The position numbers were made by a program, and so were the translations under genes. The notes under the pieces are model-generated. The model worked only from the letters and a program-made list of their open reading frames with translations, made no database searches and had not been told where the DNA came from. Below are positions 44,224-53,897 of a DNA stretch of 64,000 nucleotides, piece by piece. The DNA comes from an uncultured Eudoraea sp. (lineage in GTDB: Bacteria > Bacteroidota > Bacteroidia > Flavobacteriales > Flavobacteriaceae). The DNA lies in contig NZ_CAMYKG010000036.1 in assembly GCF_947258925.1 (NCBI RefSeq), positions 29,146 through 93,145 of the forward strand, in the 5' to 3' direction. Numbering within the stretch: position 1 is the first letter of the stretch; every line of letters begins with the position of its first letter.

Positions 44224-47148
44224 TTGCGGGCTACGGTGGATAAAGATGAAACTAAAACAATAACAGATCGAATACCAACACCCATGTACAAAGCTTCGGA
44301 ATACAATATAAAGCCTGTTTTGGGGATCGATTTCAGAAACGGGGCAGACCAATGTTTTGTAGGAATTGCCAAAAACAATAAAGGTTACCAGGAACTAAAC
44401 GATTTCCTCTCTGCCCACCTCCACGAGGAAAAAGAAATTTCCCGAAGAGCTCCGAAGTTTAAACACGCCTACATAATCTATCCCTTTGAAAAGGTACTCC
44501 TCAATGACCAGAGCAATTTCCGGGAACATGAATTTATAGGAATTTCTATAAGGGACCTAAGAAGGTTGCCCTTCTCCAGCCTGGTGGAAAAAAAAGACAA
44601 ACTGTTAGTGCTGCAACCCGTTAGCTTCAGGAATAAGCGCGATTTTAATGCACATCGATTGCTGCGGGCCATAGATAAGAATGTGCTGTTAAGCAAACTT
44701 TCTAAAGAAGAAGAGGCCAGTGAAGAGGAAAAAATGTTTCCCATTCAAAACCTGGCCGCAGCCTTTGCAGAATTTCCCTTTATTCTTGAGAATACAGAAA
44801 GGCTGATGAATTCCTGCAGTATCCATTTTGATTTTTCCAAAAACCGCACTCCCCAGAACCTGCAGACCTATCTGGGGAGAAGGGATGAAGATGAAAAACT
44901 GCTGGAGCAATTGTGCGAGGATGGCCTTCCTTACCGCTATCCTGTGGTGGACAAGCCCATCCGGGAGCGACTTCAAAAAGAATTGGCACTGATAAAAGAA
45001 AAGAATTTTGTCTCCTATTTTTTGATTAACTGGGATATTGTTTCCAAGGCCCGGGAAAAAGGTTTTTTTTATGTGGGGCGGGGTAGTGGTGCAAATAGCA
45101 TTGTAGCCTATTTGCTTCGTATTACCGATGTAGACCCCATAGAACTGGATCTTTATTTTGAGCGCTTTATTAACCTCTACCGGGCCAATCCACCCGATTT
45201 TGATATTGATTTTTCGTGGAGAGATCGTGAAGAGATTACCCAGTATATTTTTGACCGCTTTGATCATGTTAGCCTTTTAGGGACCTATGTCACTTTTAAA
45301 CATAAGGGCATTGTACGCGAGCTGGGAAAAGTCTTTGGCCTGCCAAAAGCAGAGATTGATGTTCTAAGCGACGGACACTACCAGTTATCCCAATTAGATG
45401 AGGTATCCCTGCTGGTATTGAAATACGGACAGTTAATAAAAGGCTTCCCCAACTACCTGAGCATACATGCCGGGGGGATCTTAATTACCCAAAGGCCCAT
45501 CCACTATTTTTCAGCAACACATTTACCACCAAAAGGTTTTGCTACTGTTATGTTTGATATGATCATTGCCGAAGATGTAGGCCTCTATAAATTTGATATT
45601 TTAGGTCAGCGTGGCCTGGCAAAAATCAAGGAGACCCTACAGATCCTGCAGCTTAATAAACCCGAAAAGTTTCGTGAAATAGATATCCATAATATCAAAA
45701 GATTTAAAGAAGATCCCCGCATTAACCAGTTGATAAAAACAGCTCAGTGTATGGGGTGTTTTTATGTAGAATCGCCCGCTATGAGGATGCTGCTAAGAAA
45801 GCTGGAGGTAGATAATTATCTGGGTTTAGTAGCTGCAAGTTCCATTATCCGTCCCGGGGTGGCCAAGAGTGGGATGATGCGTGAATACATCCTGCGGCAC
45901 CGTGAAGAGGGCAGGGCAGAGGAAAAAGGCCACCCCGTAATGCTGAACATTATGCCCGAGACTTATGGTATTATGGTCTACCAGGAAGACGTAATAAAAG
46001 TGGCCCATTATTTTGCCGGACTTACCCTTGGTGAGGCCGATGTACTGCGAAGGGGCATGAGTGGAAAATTCCGTTCCCGGGAGGAGTTCCAGAAGGTGCA
46101 GGACAAGTTTGTGGATAACTGTCGCAAAAAAGGTTATGAAGAAAAGCTGATCTCAGAGATTTGGCACCAGGTAGCCAGTTTTGCCGGCTATGCTTTTGCC
46201 AAGGGGCATTCAGCTTCTTATGCTGTGGAGAGTTACCAGACCTTGTTTTTAAGGGCTTATTATCCCCTGGAATACCTGGTGGCAGTACTTAATAATGGGG
46301 GCGGTTTTTACCGTTCCGAGTTTTATGTGCACGAAGCCCGTATGATGGGGGCTACTATACATGCACCCTGCATTAACAAGAGCTTTGCGGCAAACTGTAT
46401 TTATGGCACAGACATTTATTTGGGCTATATGTATCTGAAAGAACTGGAAAGTCGGGTAATGGACCGCATTCTTAAGGAGCGGCAGCTGCATGGAGTCTTT
46501 ACTTCTTTGGAAGACTTTTTAGACCGGGTGCCTATTTCAATAGAACAGCTGAGTATCCTTATTCGCATAAACGCATTCAGGTTTACAAAAATTAATAAGC
46601 ACAAATTGTTGTGGGAGGCGCATTTGTTTCTTTCTAAAGGAACTATAATAGATCATCCCAAGCTGTTCCCTCCCACCAATCAAAAATTTAAGATCCCACG
46701 CCTGCATACGACAGACCTCGAGACGGCCTTTACTCAATTGGAGTTACTGGGGTTCTGCCTGTGTTCCCCTTTTCATTTGTTAAAGGAAGTCCCTAAAAAC
46801 ACGAATGGGAGTAGGGATCTGGAGCGCTATTTAAATAGAAATATAGACATTTATGGCTATCTGGTTACTGTTAAGAATACGAATACGCATACGGGGAAAC
46901 GGATGCATTTTGCCACCTGTGTGGACCAGCATGGAGAGGTGTTTGATACGGTACTTTTCCCTCCGGTGGCTGCCAAATACTTTTTTAGGGGTAGGGGTAT
47001 TTATAGGTTCTATGGCAGGGTAGTAAGTGAGTTTGGCTTTTTAAGTATAGAAACCATAAAGATGCAAAAGCAGGAAGTGATCCAGGATCCCAGGTACGCC
47101 GATATGAAGACGGCTAATAAAAAGCGGTTAATTGCTCCTAGAAAATAA
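44224..47148 (+). CDS. DNA polymerase III alpha subunit, short DnaE2-like form, N-terminally truncated
   Basis: Frame of 974 residues from a TTG; the first ATG is at 44284. Family members begin with a PHP domain (H-S-x-x-S-LRYGT). Here the first recognisable block is YNIKPVLGIDFRNG, about 65 residues into the normal protein, so the PHP start is missing. The polymerase core is intact: GRGSGANSIVAYLLRITDVDP, PPDFDIDFSWRDRE (catalytic Asp residues), QEDVIKVAHYFAGLTLGEAD and FAKGHSASYAVESYQTLFLRAYYP. A C-terminal OB-fold follows. It lies in the same frame as dinB, only 15 bp beyond its TGA. The partner of DinB in error-prone synthesis by inference. Confidence 0.85.
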   Translation: MRATVDKDETKTITDRIPTPMYKASEYNIKPVLGIDFRNGADQCFVGIAKNNKGYQELNDFLSAHLHEEKEISRRAPKFKHAYIIYPFEKVLLNDQSNFREHEFIGISIRDLRRLPFSSLVEKKDKLLVLQPVSFRNKRDFNAHRLLRAIDKNVLLSKLSKEEEASEEEKMFPIQNLAAAFAEFPFILENTERLMNSCSIHFDFSKNRTPQNLQTYLGRRDEDEKLLEQLCEDGLPYRYPVVDKPIRERLQKELALIKEKNFVSYFLINWDIVSKAREKGFFYVGRGSGANSIVAYLLRITDVDPIELDLYFERFINLYRANPPDFDIDFSWRDREEITQYIFDRFDHVSLLGTYVTFKHKGIVRELGKVFGLPKAEIDVLSDGHYQLSQLDEVSLLVLKYGQLIKGFPNYLSIHAGGILITQRPIHYFSATHLPPKGFATVMFDMIIAEDVGLYKFDILGQRGLAKIKETLQILQLNKPEKFREIDIHNIKRFKEDPRINQLIKTAQCMGCFYVESPAMRMLLRKLEVDNYLGLVAASSIIRPGVAKSGMMREYILRHREEGRAEEKGHPVMLNIMPETYGIMVYQEDVIKVAHYFAGLTLGEADVLRRGMSGKFRSREEFQKVQDKFVDNCRKKGYEEKLISEIWHQVASFAGYAFAKGHSASYAVESYQTLFLRAYYPLEYLVAVLNNGGGFYRSEFYVHEARMMGATIHAPCINKSFAANCIYGTDIYLGYMYLKELESRVMDRILKERQLHGVFTSLEDFLDRVPISIEQLSILIRINAFRFTKINKHKLLWEAHLFLSKGTIIDHPKLFPPTNQKFKIPRLHTTDLETAFTQLELLGFCLCSPFHLLKEVPKNTNGSRDLERYLNRNIDIYGYLVTVKNTNTHTGKRMHFATCVDQHGEVFDTVLFPPVAAKYFFRGRGIYRFYGRVVSEFGFLSIETIKMQKQEVIQDPRYADMKTANKKRLIAPRK

Positions 47149-47260
47149 GGAAAGCACTTTTTTGAGAATAAAATATAATATGTATTTTTAAAACAAACTT
47201 CAGATGCTTCATAAATTAACGCCCTTTAAGAATGAAAGTATATCTCATTAAAGCCTCCAA

Positions 47261-47713
47261 TTGATCCAAACCCTAAATCATAATGACCAGCAAATAGCCC
47301 AGGTTATCCGATCGGTTTTTCAGGATTCTTACCCCATTGAGGCCAAGCTTTTAAACGCGAAAGATTTTCCACCTCTTAAAAGAACGCTAGAAGAATTTTT
47401 AGATAGTAAAAATGTGTTTTACGGCTTTTATAAAGAGAAAAAGTTAGCAGGAGTGGTTGAAGTAAAAGCAGAAGAAAACAACACCCACATTCAAAGCCTG
47501 GTAGTACATCCTGACTTTTTTCGGCAAGGTATTGGAAGTGCAATGGTTCAATTTGTGCTGGACACCTATACTACAAAAACTATTACTGTTGAAACCGGTC
47601 TGGCCAATGAACCGGCTAAGGATTTATATTACGGCTTTCATTTTAGAAGGGTAAGGGAATACGATACCGAGGAAGGAATACGAAAGATTGCTTTTTTAAT
47701 GCGAAGGGGGTAG
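47261..47713 (+). CDS. GNAT family N-acetyltransferase
   Basis: 150 residues. IQSLVVHPDFFRQGIGSAMVQFVLD near residue 80 holds the acetyl-CoA binding RQGIGS loop, followed by TVETGLANEPAKDLYYGFHFRRVREYDT, the usual helix and closing strands. The start is a TTG (47261); the only nearby ATG (47232) is out of frame and its frame ends after ten codons. So the gene either uses TTG or has lost its start. The substrate is unknown. It is convergent with the sulfatase gene, 32 bp away. Confidence 0.8.
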   Translation: MIQTLNHNDQQIAQVIRSVFQDSYPIEAKLLNAKDFPPLKRTLEEFLDSKNVFYGFYKEKKLAGVVEVKAEENNTHIQSLVVHPDFFRQGIGSAMVQFVLDTYTTKTITVETGLANEPAKDLYYGFHFRRVREYDTEEGIRKIAFLMRRG

Positions 47714-47745
47714 CACCAAATATTCTCTGCATTTCGTAAAAGGAA

Positions 47746-49422
47746 TTATTTTTTTTCGGGTCTGGGTACAATTCCTGTCCGTTTTCCCCATTCCAGCCAC
47801 ATTTGAGCCATTGTCTTTACCATTTCCGGATTAGTAGCTGCCATATCATGCATTTCTATCCGGTCTTTTTCAATGTCAAACAGTTCCCAGTCTTTTAATT
47901 CTAACTCAGCTGTTTTATCCCAGAGATAAGAATTTTTTTTACTTGCTTTAGAAACCAACTTCCACTTTCCCATTCGAACCGCACGGTTGCCTTCATGTTC
48001 CCAATAAATGGCTTCCCGGGTCATATCTTTTCCTTCCAAAACGGGTACTAAACTTGTGCCTTCCATAGGATGAATGGCATTTCCATTGTAATTGACAGGA
48101 TATTCAAGACCACTCATATCCATACAAGTTGCCATGATGTCTATTAAATGCGTAGGGATTTTTCTTAATTCACCGCCCTTTTTAATTTTTGCTGGCCAAT
48201 GAACAATTAGAGGAGTCGCAATGCCTCCTTCATGCACCCAATGTTTGTATTCCCTGAAAGGGGTGTTACTGGCATTTGCCCAGTTCAGACCATATGCTGT
48301 ATATCCATCAGCAGGGCCGGGCCAACCTTCTTTCATTATTTTAATAGGCTTTCCGTCACGGCTGGCAAAAGGGATCATCTCTGTTTGTACTTCATCAGGA
48401 GCCATTGTTAACACCTCTTTTTCAGTGGGCCTGTTTTCTATCCAATCCAGTTCTTCTGCACAAGCCCCATTGTCCTGCAAATAAAATATTACGGTATTCT
48501 CCAGTTGCCCTTTTGCCTCCAGCACATCAACCACCTTACCAATTCCTTCATCCATTAATGTGGTCATGGCCGCATAGGTTTCCATATTCGCAAGTTCCCA
48601 GGCTTTGTCGGGCACATTCTCAGACCAGGGTTTCACCGCTAACCCCATTTTCTTCATCCTTTCTAGACGAACTTTTCTCATTTCATCCCAACCCTTGTCA
48701 TATTTTCCCTTGTATTCAGCAATAGCTTCCTGAGGTGCCTGCATGGGCCAATGAGGCGCGGAATATGATAAATAGAGAAAAAAAGGAGAATCCCTATTGT
48801 GTTCTTTTATACATTTTACTGCATAATCTGTAAAGGCTATGGTGCTGTAAAAATCTTCTGATGGAGGCACATATTCATTATCTTCAGCCAAAGAACGAGG
48901 ATCATAATGGCTGCCTGCTCCGGAGATCATTCCATAAAACTTATCAAAACCTCTTTGTCTTGGCCAGTTACTTTTATCCGGCTTATCTATGACGTAAGGG
49001 GTAATATGCCATTTTCCGGACATATAGGTAGAATAACCCCCTATTTTTAAAACCTCGGCAAGGGTTACTGCATTGTTACTCAAATCTCCTTTGAATGCGG
49101 GCATTCTCCTGTCATATACCATATGGCCTATTCCTGCCTGTTGGGGATATAAACCGGTAAGCAAAGAGGCACGGCTGGGACAACAACGAGCCCCATTATA
49201 AAATTGAGTGAACCTTAAACCATTCATTGCAAGTTGATCGAGCACAGGGGTATTAATTTCTCCTCCGTAACAACCAATATCAGAATATCCCATATCGTCT
49301 GCAAGGATCAGAATAATATTTGGAGGAAGTTGTTTTTTAGGTTTTTCCTTTGGGGATTCACAACTTTGAAAAAGGATAAGGAATACCAAAATCACGAATA
49401 ATGGAGAAACTGTATTCTTCAT
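47746..49422 (-). CDS. Sulfatase (formylglycine-dependent, S1 family) lipoprotein
   Basis: 558 residues. Lipobox signal VFLILFQSCESPKE. The sulfatase signature GARCCPSRASLLTGLYPQQ has Cys80 as the residue converted to formylglycine (C-x-P-S-R). Metal ligands are in LADDMGYSDIG (residues 40-50), and HWPMQAP and QDNGACAEE come later. It removes sulfate esters from an organic substrate; the subfamily and glycan cannot be fixed by eye. The neighbour GH127 overlaps it by 4 bp (ATGA), so both probably work on the same sulfated or arabinose-bearing polymer. Needs an anaerobic-type or FGE maturase encoded elsewhere. Confidence 0.9.
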   Translation of the reverse strand: MKNTVSPLFVILVFLILFQSCESPKEKPKKQLPPNIILILADDMGYSDIGCYGGEINTPVLDQLAMNGLRFTQFYNGARCCPSRASLLTGLYPQQAGIGHMVYDRRMPAFKGDLSNNAVTLAEVLKIGGYSTYMSGKWHITPYVIDKPDKSNWPRQRGFDKFYGMISGAGSHYDPRSLAEDNEYVPPSEDFYSTIAFTDYAVKCIKEHNRDSPFFLYLSYSAPHWPMQAPQEAIAEYKGKYDKGWDEMRKVRLERMKKMGLAVKPWSENVPDKAWELANMETYAAMTTLMDEGIGKVVDVLEAKGQLENTVIFYLQDNGACAEELDWIENRPTEKEVLTMAPDEVQTEMIPFASRDGKPIKIMKEGWPGPADGYTAYGLNWANASNTPFREYKHWVHEGGIATPLIVHWPAKIKKGGELRKIPTHLIDIMATCMDMSGLEYPVNYNGNAIHPMEGTSLVPVLEGKDMTREAIYWEHEGNRAVRMGKWKLVSKASKKNSYLWDKTAELELKDWELFDIEKDRIEMHDMAATNPEMVKTMAQMWLEWGKRTGIVPRPEKK

Positions 49423-51491
49423 TGAACAGGAATCTTATTTAACCAAACCGCCATTTCCCCATTTCCCCTGTGTGCCCATGCATAATAAGGGATAGCGCTA
49501 AGCGTTGGACTTGTTATTTTACCTACGCCACCAAGTAAGTCCTGTTCATAAGAATACTCAAATACTTCATCAGCAGGTACAAGCGAATTCAGGATTCCTT
49601 TAGGATTGTCTACTTCTTCAGCACAGAAGACAAGAGGTCCACGTTCTAAGGCCATTTTGCCCTTATTAGTAGTTACAAGTTCATTGCTTATCACTTTGCG
49701 AATAGGCATTTCAAAGTCAAGAGTTATCTTATCGTTCCGTTGCCAGTTATGTTTTTCCAAAGTTATGTAGCCATCCTCTATTAAAGGATTCACACTTTTG
49801 CCGTTTACCATAATGGAAACTGCTGGTTTATGTTCATCTGTATAACTGTAAAGATCGCCATCCATGACTTCATTCCGCGCCCATCCCGGAACTCTTAATT
49901 TAAAAACTGCAGCTGCAGTCGGGGTATTTAAGACTTCAATTTTAACCTGCCCATCCCAGGGGTAGTTTGTAGTCTGACTTAGTTGCAGGTATTGGTCTCC
50001 AAGGGCAATCTCGGCCTTATTACCCATATAAAGATTTACGAATATTTCGTTCTCTTTCGTTGCATAGATGTAGCCCGGAAGCGAAGGTAAAATACGTACA
50101 ACATTTACCGGACAGCAAGAGCAATCGAACCACGGGGACCTTCCGCAAACACCCTGGTTAAATTTGGTGAACCCATCGGCCTCAAGTGGATTTGGATAAA
50201 AGAACGTATTGCCTTCAAAAGAAACCCCGGAAAGAAAACCATTATAGAGCGTTCGCTCAAAAACGTCTATATATTTCACCTCTCCGCTTTTAAGAAACAT
50301 GCGTTGATTCCAAAGCATTAAGGCAATTGCCGCACAGGTTTCGGTATAAGCCGTTGCATTGGGGAGTTCATAATTTGGGCCAAATCCTTCGTGCCTGGGT
50401 TCTGCGCCAATACCTCCGGTGAGGTAAATCTTTTGGTGTACAATATTATTCCAAATTTTATCGAGTGCTTCATCATAAGCGCTCTCTCCGGTTAGAGCGG
50501 CTATATCTGTAGCTGCAGCATAGAAATACCCGGCCCTTACGGCATGTCCAACAGCCTCTTTTTGTTCTGCGAGCGGCACGTGGTCTTGCTGATACTTACC
50601 GGCATATTTCCCCTCTGTAGTATTATGACCTTCTGCATTGCCCCGCTGATCTATAAAAAATTTGGCAAGGTCCAGATATTTTTTTTCTCCAGTAACGCGG
50701 TATAGTTTCACTAACCCAAGTTCTATTTCCTGATGACCAGGAACCCCCATGTTTTTGCCGGGCCCAAATACTTGTTCCACCAGGTCTGCATTTTTAAGGG
50801 CGACATCCAGTAAAGTTCTTTCTCCGGTTGCCCGGTAATGTGCAACTGCTGCTTCATACAAATGTCCCACATTGTATAATTCGTGGTAGGTTTGGAGATT
50901 GGTCCATCTTTTAGTTCCTCCACCGTCTGCTGCCTTTTCAGGGTCTATAGTGCGGTTCGTATATAGATAACCATCTTCTTCCTGAGCTGCCGCTATCTTT
51001 GTAATCAAATCGTCCAGATAGGATTTAAGTTCGGGATCATCATGTACCTGTAGTGAGTAACTAGCTCCTTCAATTACTTTGAAAACATCTGAGTCATTAA
51101 AGTATATGCCTTCAAATTGACCCTCTTCCATTCCCCCGGCAATGGCAAAATTTCGAATCCTACCTGTTTCCTCACATTTTTTAAAATTATAAGGTAATGT
51201 AACCTTCCGATTGGTCTCCAGACGGGGAGTCCAAAATTGATCCCTAATTTGAACCGAAGTAAAAGGGACGGGCTGAATAGGGTAATCTAAAATGGTACTA
51301 TTGGTAGCAGCAAGATTAGTTTGCGGTTCTTTATCCTGACAGGAAACGATAAGAAATAGTCCGCTAACCATAAAGCACTTAAAAAATAAAGAGGTTAGGT
51401 GCAATTGGCCCGGATTTTTTAGAGAGGTTTTAAAGATTATCTGCGACCATTCTAGAAAAAGATATGAAATTTTATTTTTCATGTTTTTCAT
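49419..51491 (-). CDS. Glycoside hydrolase family 127 (beta-L-arabinofuranosidase-like) lipoprotein
   Basis: 690 residues. A long N-terminus ends in the lipobox LFLIVSCQDKE; a start at the ATG of residue 41 (51371) would leave a more usual signal length. GH127 landmarks: Glu368 in RHEGFGPNYE, the TETC pair (Glu384, Cys386), and DCSCCPVNVVRILPS with Cys459 and Cys460. These match the Glu and zinc-bound Cys set of the Bifidobacterium HypBA1 enzyme, whose nucleophile is a Cys. Expected to release beta-linked L-arabinofuranose or a similar sugar. Coupled to the sulfatase by the ATGA overlap. Confidence 0.9.
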   Translation of the reverse strand: MKNMKNKISYLFLEWSQIIFKTSLKNPGQLHLTSLFFKCFMVSGLFLIVSCQDKEPQTNLAATNSTILDYPIQPVPFTSVQIRDQFWTPRLETNRKVTLPYNFKKCEETGRIRNFAIAGGMEEGQFEGIYFNDSDVFKVIEGASYSLQVHDDPELKSYLDDLITKIAAAQEEDGYLYTNRTIDPEKAADGGGTKRWTNLQTYHELYNVGHLYEAAVAHYRATGERTLLDVALKNADLVEQVFGPGKNMGVPGHQEIELGLVKLYRVTGEKKYLDLAKFFIDQRGNAEGHNTTEGKYAGKYQQDHVPLAEQKEAVGHAVRAGYFYAAATDIAALTGESAYDEALDKIWNNIVHQKIYLTGGIGAEPRHEGFGPNYELPNATAYTETCAAIALMLWNQRMFLKSGEVKYIDVFERTLYNGFLSGVSFEGNTFFYPNPLEADGFTKFNQGVCGRSPWFDCSCCPVNVVRILPSLPGYIYATKENEIFVNLYMGNKAEIALGDQYLQLSQTTNYPWDGQVKIEVLNTPTAAAVFKLRVPGWARNEVMDGDLYSYTDEHKPAVSIMVNGKSVNPLIEDGYITLEKHNWQRNDKITLDFEMPIRKVISNELVTTNKGKMALERGPLVFCAEEVDNPKGILNSLVPADEVFEYSYEQDLLGGVGKITSPTLSAIPYYAWAHRGNGEMAVWLNKIPVQ

Positions 51492-51521
51492 TAATTATGG
51501 GAGTAAGCTACCTCAGAATCT

Positions 51522-52259
51522 TTAGCCTCTTTTTTTGTTTTTCACATAGATTAATTTATGCCGGCTTTTTGGATTTTCCCTTTGCTCAATATCAAATTTA
51601 CCAAGGGATTTAATTAAAGGGGTCAATTTTTGAAAACCGTAATTCCTGGGATCAAAATTCGGTTGTTTCTTTTGCAACAAACTACCAACATCTCCCAAAA
51701 AAGCCCATCCATCGTCGTCCGATGTGTCATCAATAGTTGTGGCAATTAATTTGATTTCCTTAAAAGTTACTTTATCAACACTATCCTTCGCTGTAGTTTT
51801 TTCACTTTCAGATTCTGCCTCTTTAGATTGGTTTTTAAGAATTTCAATATAAATAAATTTGTCACAAGCCACAATAAAGGGATTCGGGGTCTTTTTTTCT
51901 CCAATTCCTATCACTTGCATTCCGGCTTCCCTTAGTCTGGTGGCCAGGCGCGTAAAATCACTATCGCTCGAAACAAGGCAGAAGCCATGAACTTTACCGG
52001 AATACAATATATCCATTGCATCAATAATCATCGCTGAATCTGTAGCATTCTTTCCTGTGGTATAACCATATTGCTGAATAGGAGTAATCGCATTCTCAAG
52101 GAGCAGATTTTTCCATTTGGACAAACGAGGTTTGGTCCAGTCACCATAAATCCTTTTTATTGTGGGATTGCCATATTTGGCTACTTCTTCCATCATTTCT
52201 TTTACGTAAGCCGAAGGGATGTTATCACCATCGATTAGTACGGCTAAATTTGAATTCAT
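51522..52259 (-). CDS. NYN-domain protein with C-terminal OST-HTH/LOTUS domain
   Basis: 245 residues. The N-terminal 140 residues are a PIN-like NYN nuclease: NLAVLIDGDNIPSAY, TGKNATDSAMIIDAMDIL and FCLVSSDSDFTRLATRLREAG place the conserved Asp residues. A variable acidic linker follows. The last 70 residues (DDDGWAFLGDVGSLLQKKQPNFDPRNYGFQKLTPLIKS) are a LOTUS winged helix, a fold known to bind RNA (G-rich RNA in studied cases). It is probably an RNA-processing enzyme of unknown target. It stands alone between GH127 and the amidase gene. Confidence 0.88.
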   Translation of the reverse strand: MNSNLAVLIDGDNIPSAYVKEMMEEVAKYGNPTIKRIYGDWTKPRLSKWKNLLLENAITPIQQYGYTTGKNATDSAMIIDAMDILYSGKVHGFCLVSSDSDFTRLATRLREAGMQVIGIGEKKTPNPFIVACDKFIYIEILKNQSKEAESESEKTTAKDSVDKVTFKEIKLIATTIDDTSDDDGWAFLGDVGSLLQKKQPNFDPRNYGFQKLTPLIKSLGKFDIEQRENPKSRHKLIYVKNKKRG

Positions 52260-52377
52260 GCTGTTATTTTAGATTTAAGAATTTATGATTTTGAATTTTT
52301 TAATGTGGATCTTTCGCCGAAGATAGTGAATCCTTAATATACGGGGGAAGGATTATTGGGTTGATTAGCTGTCAATT

Positions 52378-53871
52378 CTAATCGTTAATAGCAATCAAAT
52401 TTGGCCTTTTGTCTAAATGACTTGTGATCTTCTCATAAGCTAATGAAAACTCCAATACCTTTTTATCATCTCCAAATTTACCCATGACTTGCATGCCCAT
52501 TGGCCTGCCTTGTGCATCGAATCCGACCGGGACATTAACAACGGGGATACCACCTAAACTACCTAAAATAACTACTTCCATCCAGCGATGATACGTGTCC
52601 ATCTTTCGTCCGTTTATTTCTTTAGGCCAATGTATCTCCTTCGGAAACGGGAATACTTGCGCGGTAGGGAGAACCAGGAAATCAAACTTACCAAACATTC
52701 TATCTAATTCGGTATACCAACCGGCACGAATTATATTGGCATTCTCTGCATCTTTCTCATCAATACTAAGGCCTTGTTCAATTTCCCAGATCAACTCTGG
52801 TTTGAGAAGTTCTCGCGTAGTCGGATCTTCATAGTATTCCAGCATATTCATTCGACCGTAATGGCGAAGCGTGGTCCAGCTCTCCCATAAATCTGACATG
52901 TAAAAATTGGACTGTATGGATTCAACTTTAGCTCCGGCACCGGCTACTTCTGCAAGACTGACTTCGCATAATTCTATTATTCCGGGTTCCAACGCCAAAT
53001 AATTATCCAGATTACCCAACCAGCCAATTTTTATCTTATCAAGGCTTAGGGGATTCATATCTTTAAAAACAGGGTTAAGAGCCATTGTCTGTAATAAATT
53101 TATAGTATCACGGGTATTGCGACCCATTGGCCCTGAGGTCCAAAGAAGCCGATTATTGGCATCTCCCTCATCCATTACTACGGTTGTACTCGGTCTGAAA
53201 CCAATGACATTATTAAAGGCACCGGGATTTCTTAGAGAACCCATCATGTCCCCGCCATCAGCTACCGGAAGCATATGAGTGCCCAGCCCGCATGCGGCAC
53301 CACCACTACTACCTCCGGAAGTGAGCGCTGGATTCCAGGCACTTCCTGTTGTACCGAATACAGGATTATAGCATTGAGAACCTAAACCAAATTCCGGAGT
53401 ATTAGTCTTGCCAATAAAGATGGCTCCCTGACTTCTAATTTTGGCTACTAAATCACTATCTTCTTCAGCTATGCGATTAGCAAACATGGGAGATCCGCTT
53501 GTATAAGGCAAACCTGCCACCGGAGCCAGGTCCTTTACTGCATGAGGCATTCCATGCATCCATCCCCAATATTCCTTTCTGGCCAGGGCCTGGTCTGCTT
53601 TTCTTGCCTGACTTATTAACTCATCATCGCTAACCATACTCACAATGGCATTATACACGGGATTATATCGATGGATCCGATCCAGATAGGCCTGCATTAC
53701 CTCCACACAACTTGCTTGTTTGGTCTTTATTGCTAAAGAGAGCTCAGAAGCGCTGAGGGCTGTTAGATCGGATGGAAGATTAGCTGCAAACAGCTTGTTA
53801 GAAAAAGGAAAGGGTACGGAAAGTAAAGTACCGAAGGTCGCTGTATTCTTTATAAATTGTCTTCGATTCAT
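52378..53871 (-). CDS. Amidase signature family enzyme, exported
   Basis: 497 residues. A Tat-type signal (NRRQFIKNTATFGTLLSVPF) starts the protein. The amidase triad is present: Lys113 in HAVKDLAP, Ser189 in TSGGSSGGAACG, and the nucleophile Ser212 in DGGDMMGSLRNPG. FNNVIGFRPS follows as in the family. It hydrolyses an amide or ester; the substrate is unknown. The PQQ-dehydrogenase gene lies 26 bp upstream on the same strand and the DUF5996 gene behind that, so a common transcript is likely. Confidence 0.9.
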   Translation of the reverse strand: MNRRQFIKNTATFGTLLSVPFPFSNKLFAANLPSDLTALSASELSLAIKTKQASCVEVMQAYLDRIHRYNPVYNAIVSMVSDDELISQARKADQALARKEYWGWMHGMPHAVKDLAPVAGLPYTSGSPMFANRIAEEDSDLVAKIRSQGAIFIGKTNTPEFGLGSQCYNPVFGTTGSAWNPALTSGGSSGGAACGLGTHMLPVADGGDMMGSLRNPGAFNNVIGFRPSTTVVMDEGDANNRLLWTSGPMGRNTRDTINLLQTMALNPVFKDMNPLSLDKIKIGWLGNLDNYLALEPGIIELCEVSLAEVAGAGAKVESIQSNFYMSDLWESWTTLRHYGRMNMLEYYEDPTTRELLKPELIWEIEQGLSIDEKDAENANIIRAGWYTELDRMFGKFDFLVLPTAQVFPFPKEIHWPKEINGRKMDTYHRWMEVVILGSLGGIPVVNVPVGFDAQGRPMGMQVMGKFGDDKKVLEFSLAYEKITSHLDKRPNLIAIND

Positions 53872-53897
53872 AGTAGTTTTGAAATATTTTAAATTTC

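Noticed and set aside
44689..45267. Minus-strand open frame of 192 residues inside dnaE
   Set aside because: Antisense of the polymerase core with its conserved motifs; no family resemblance.
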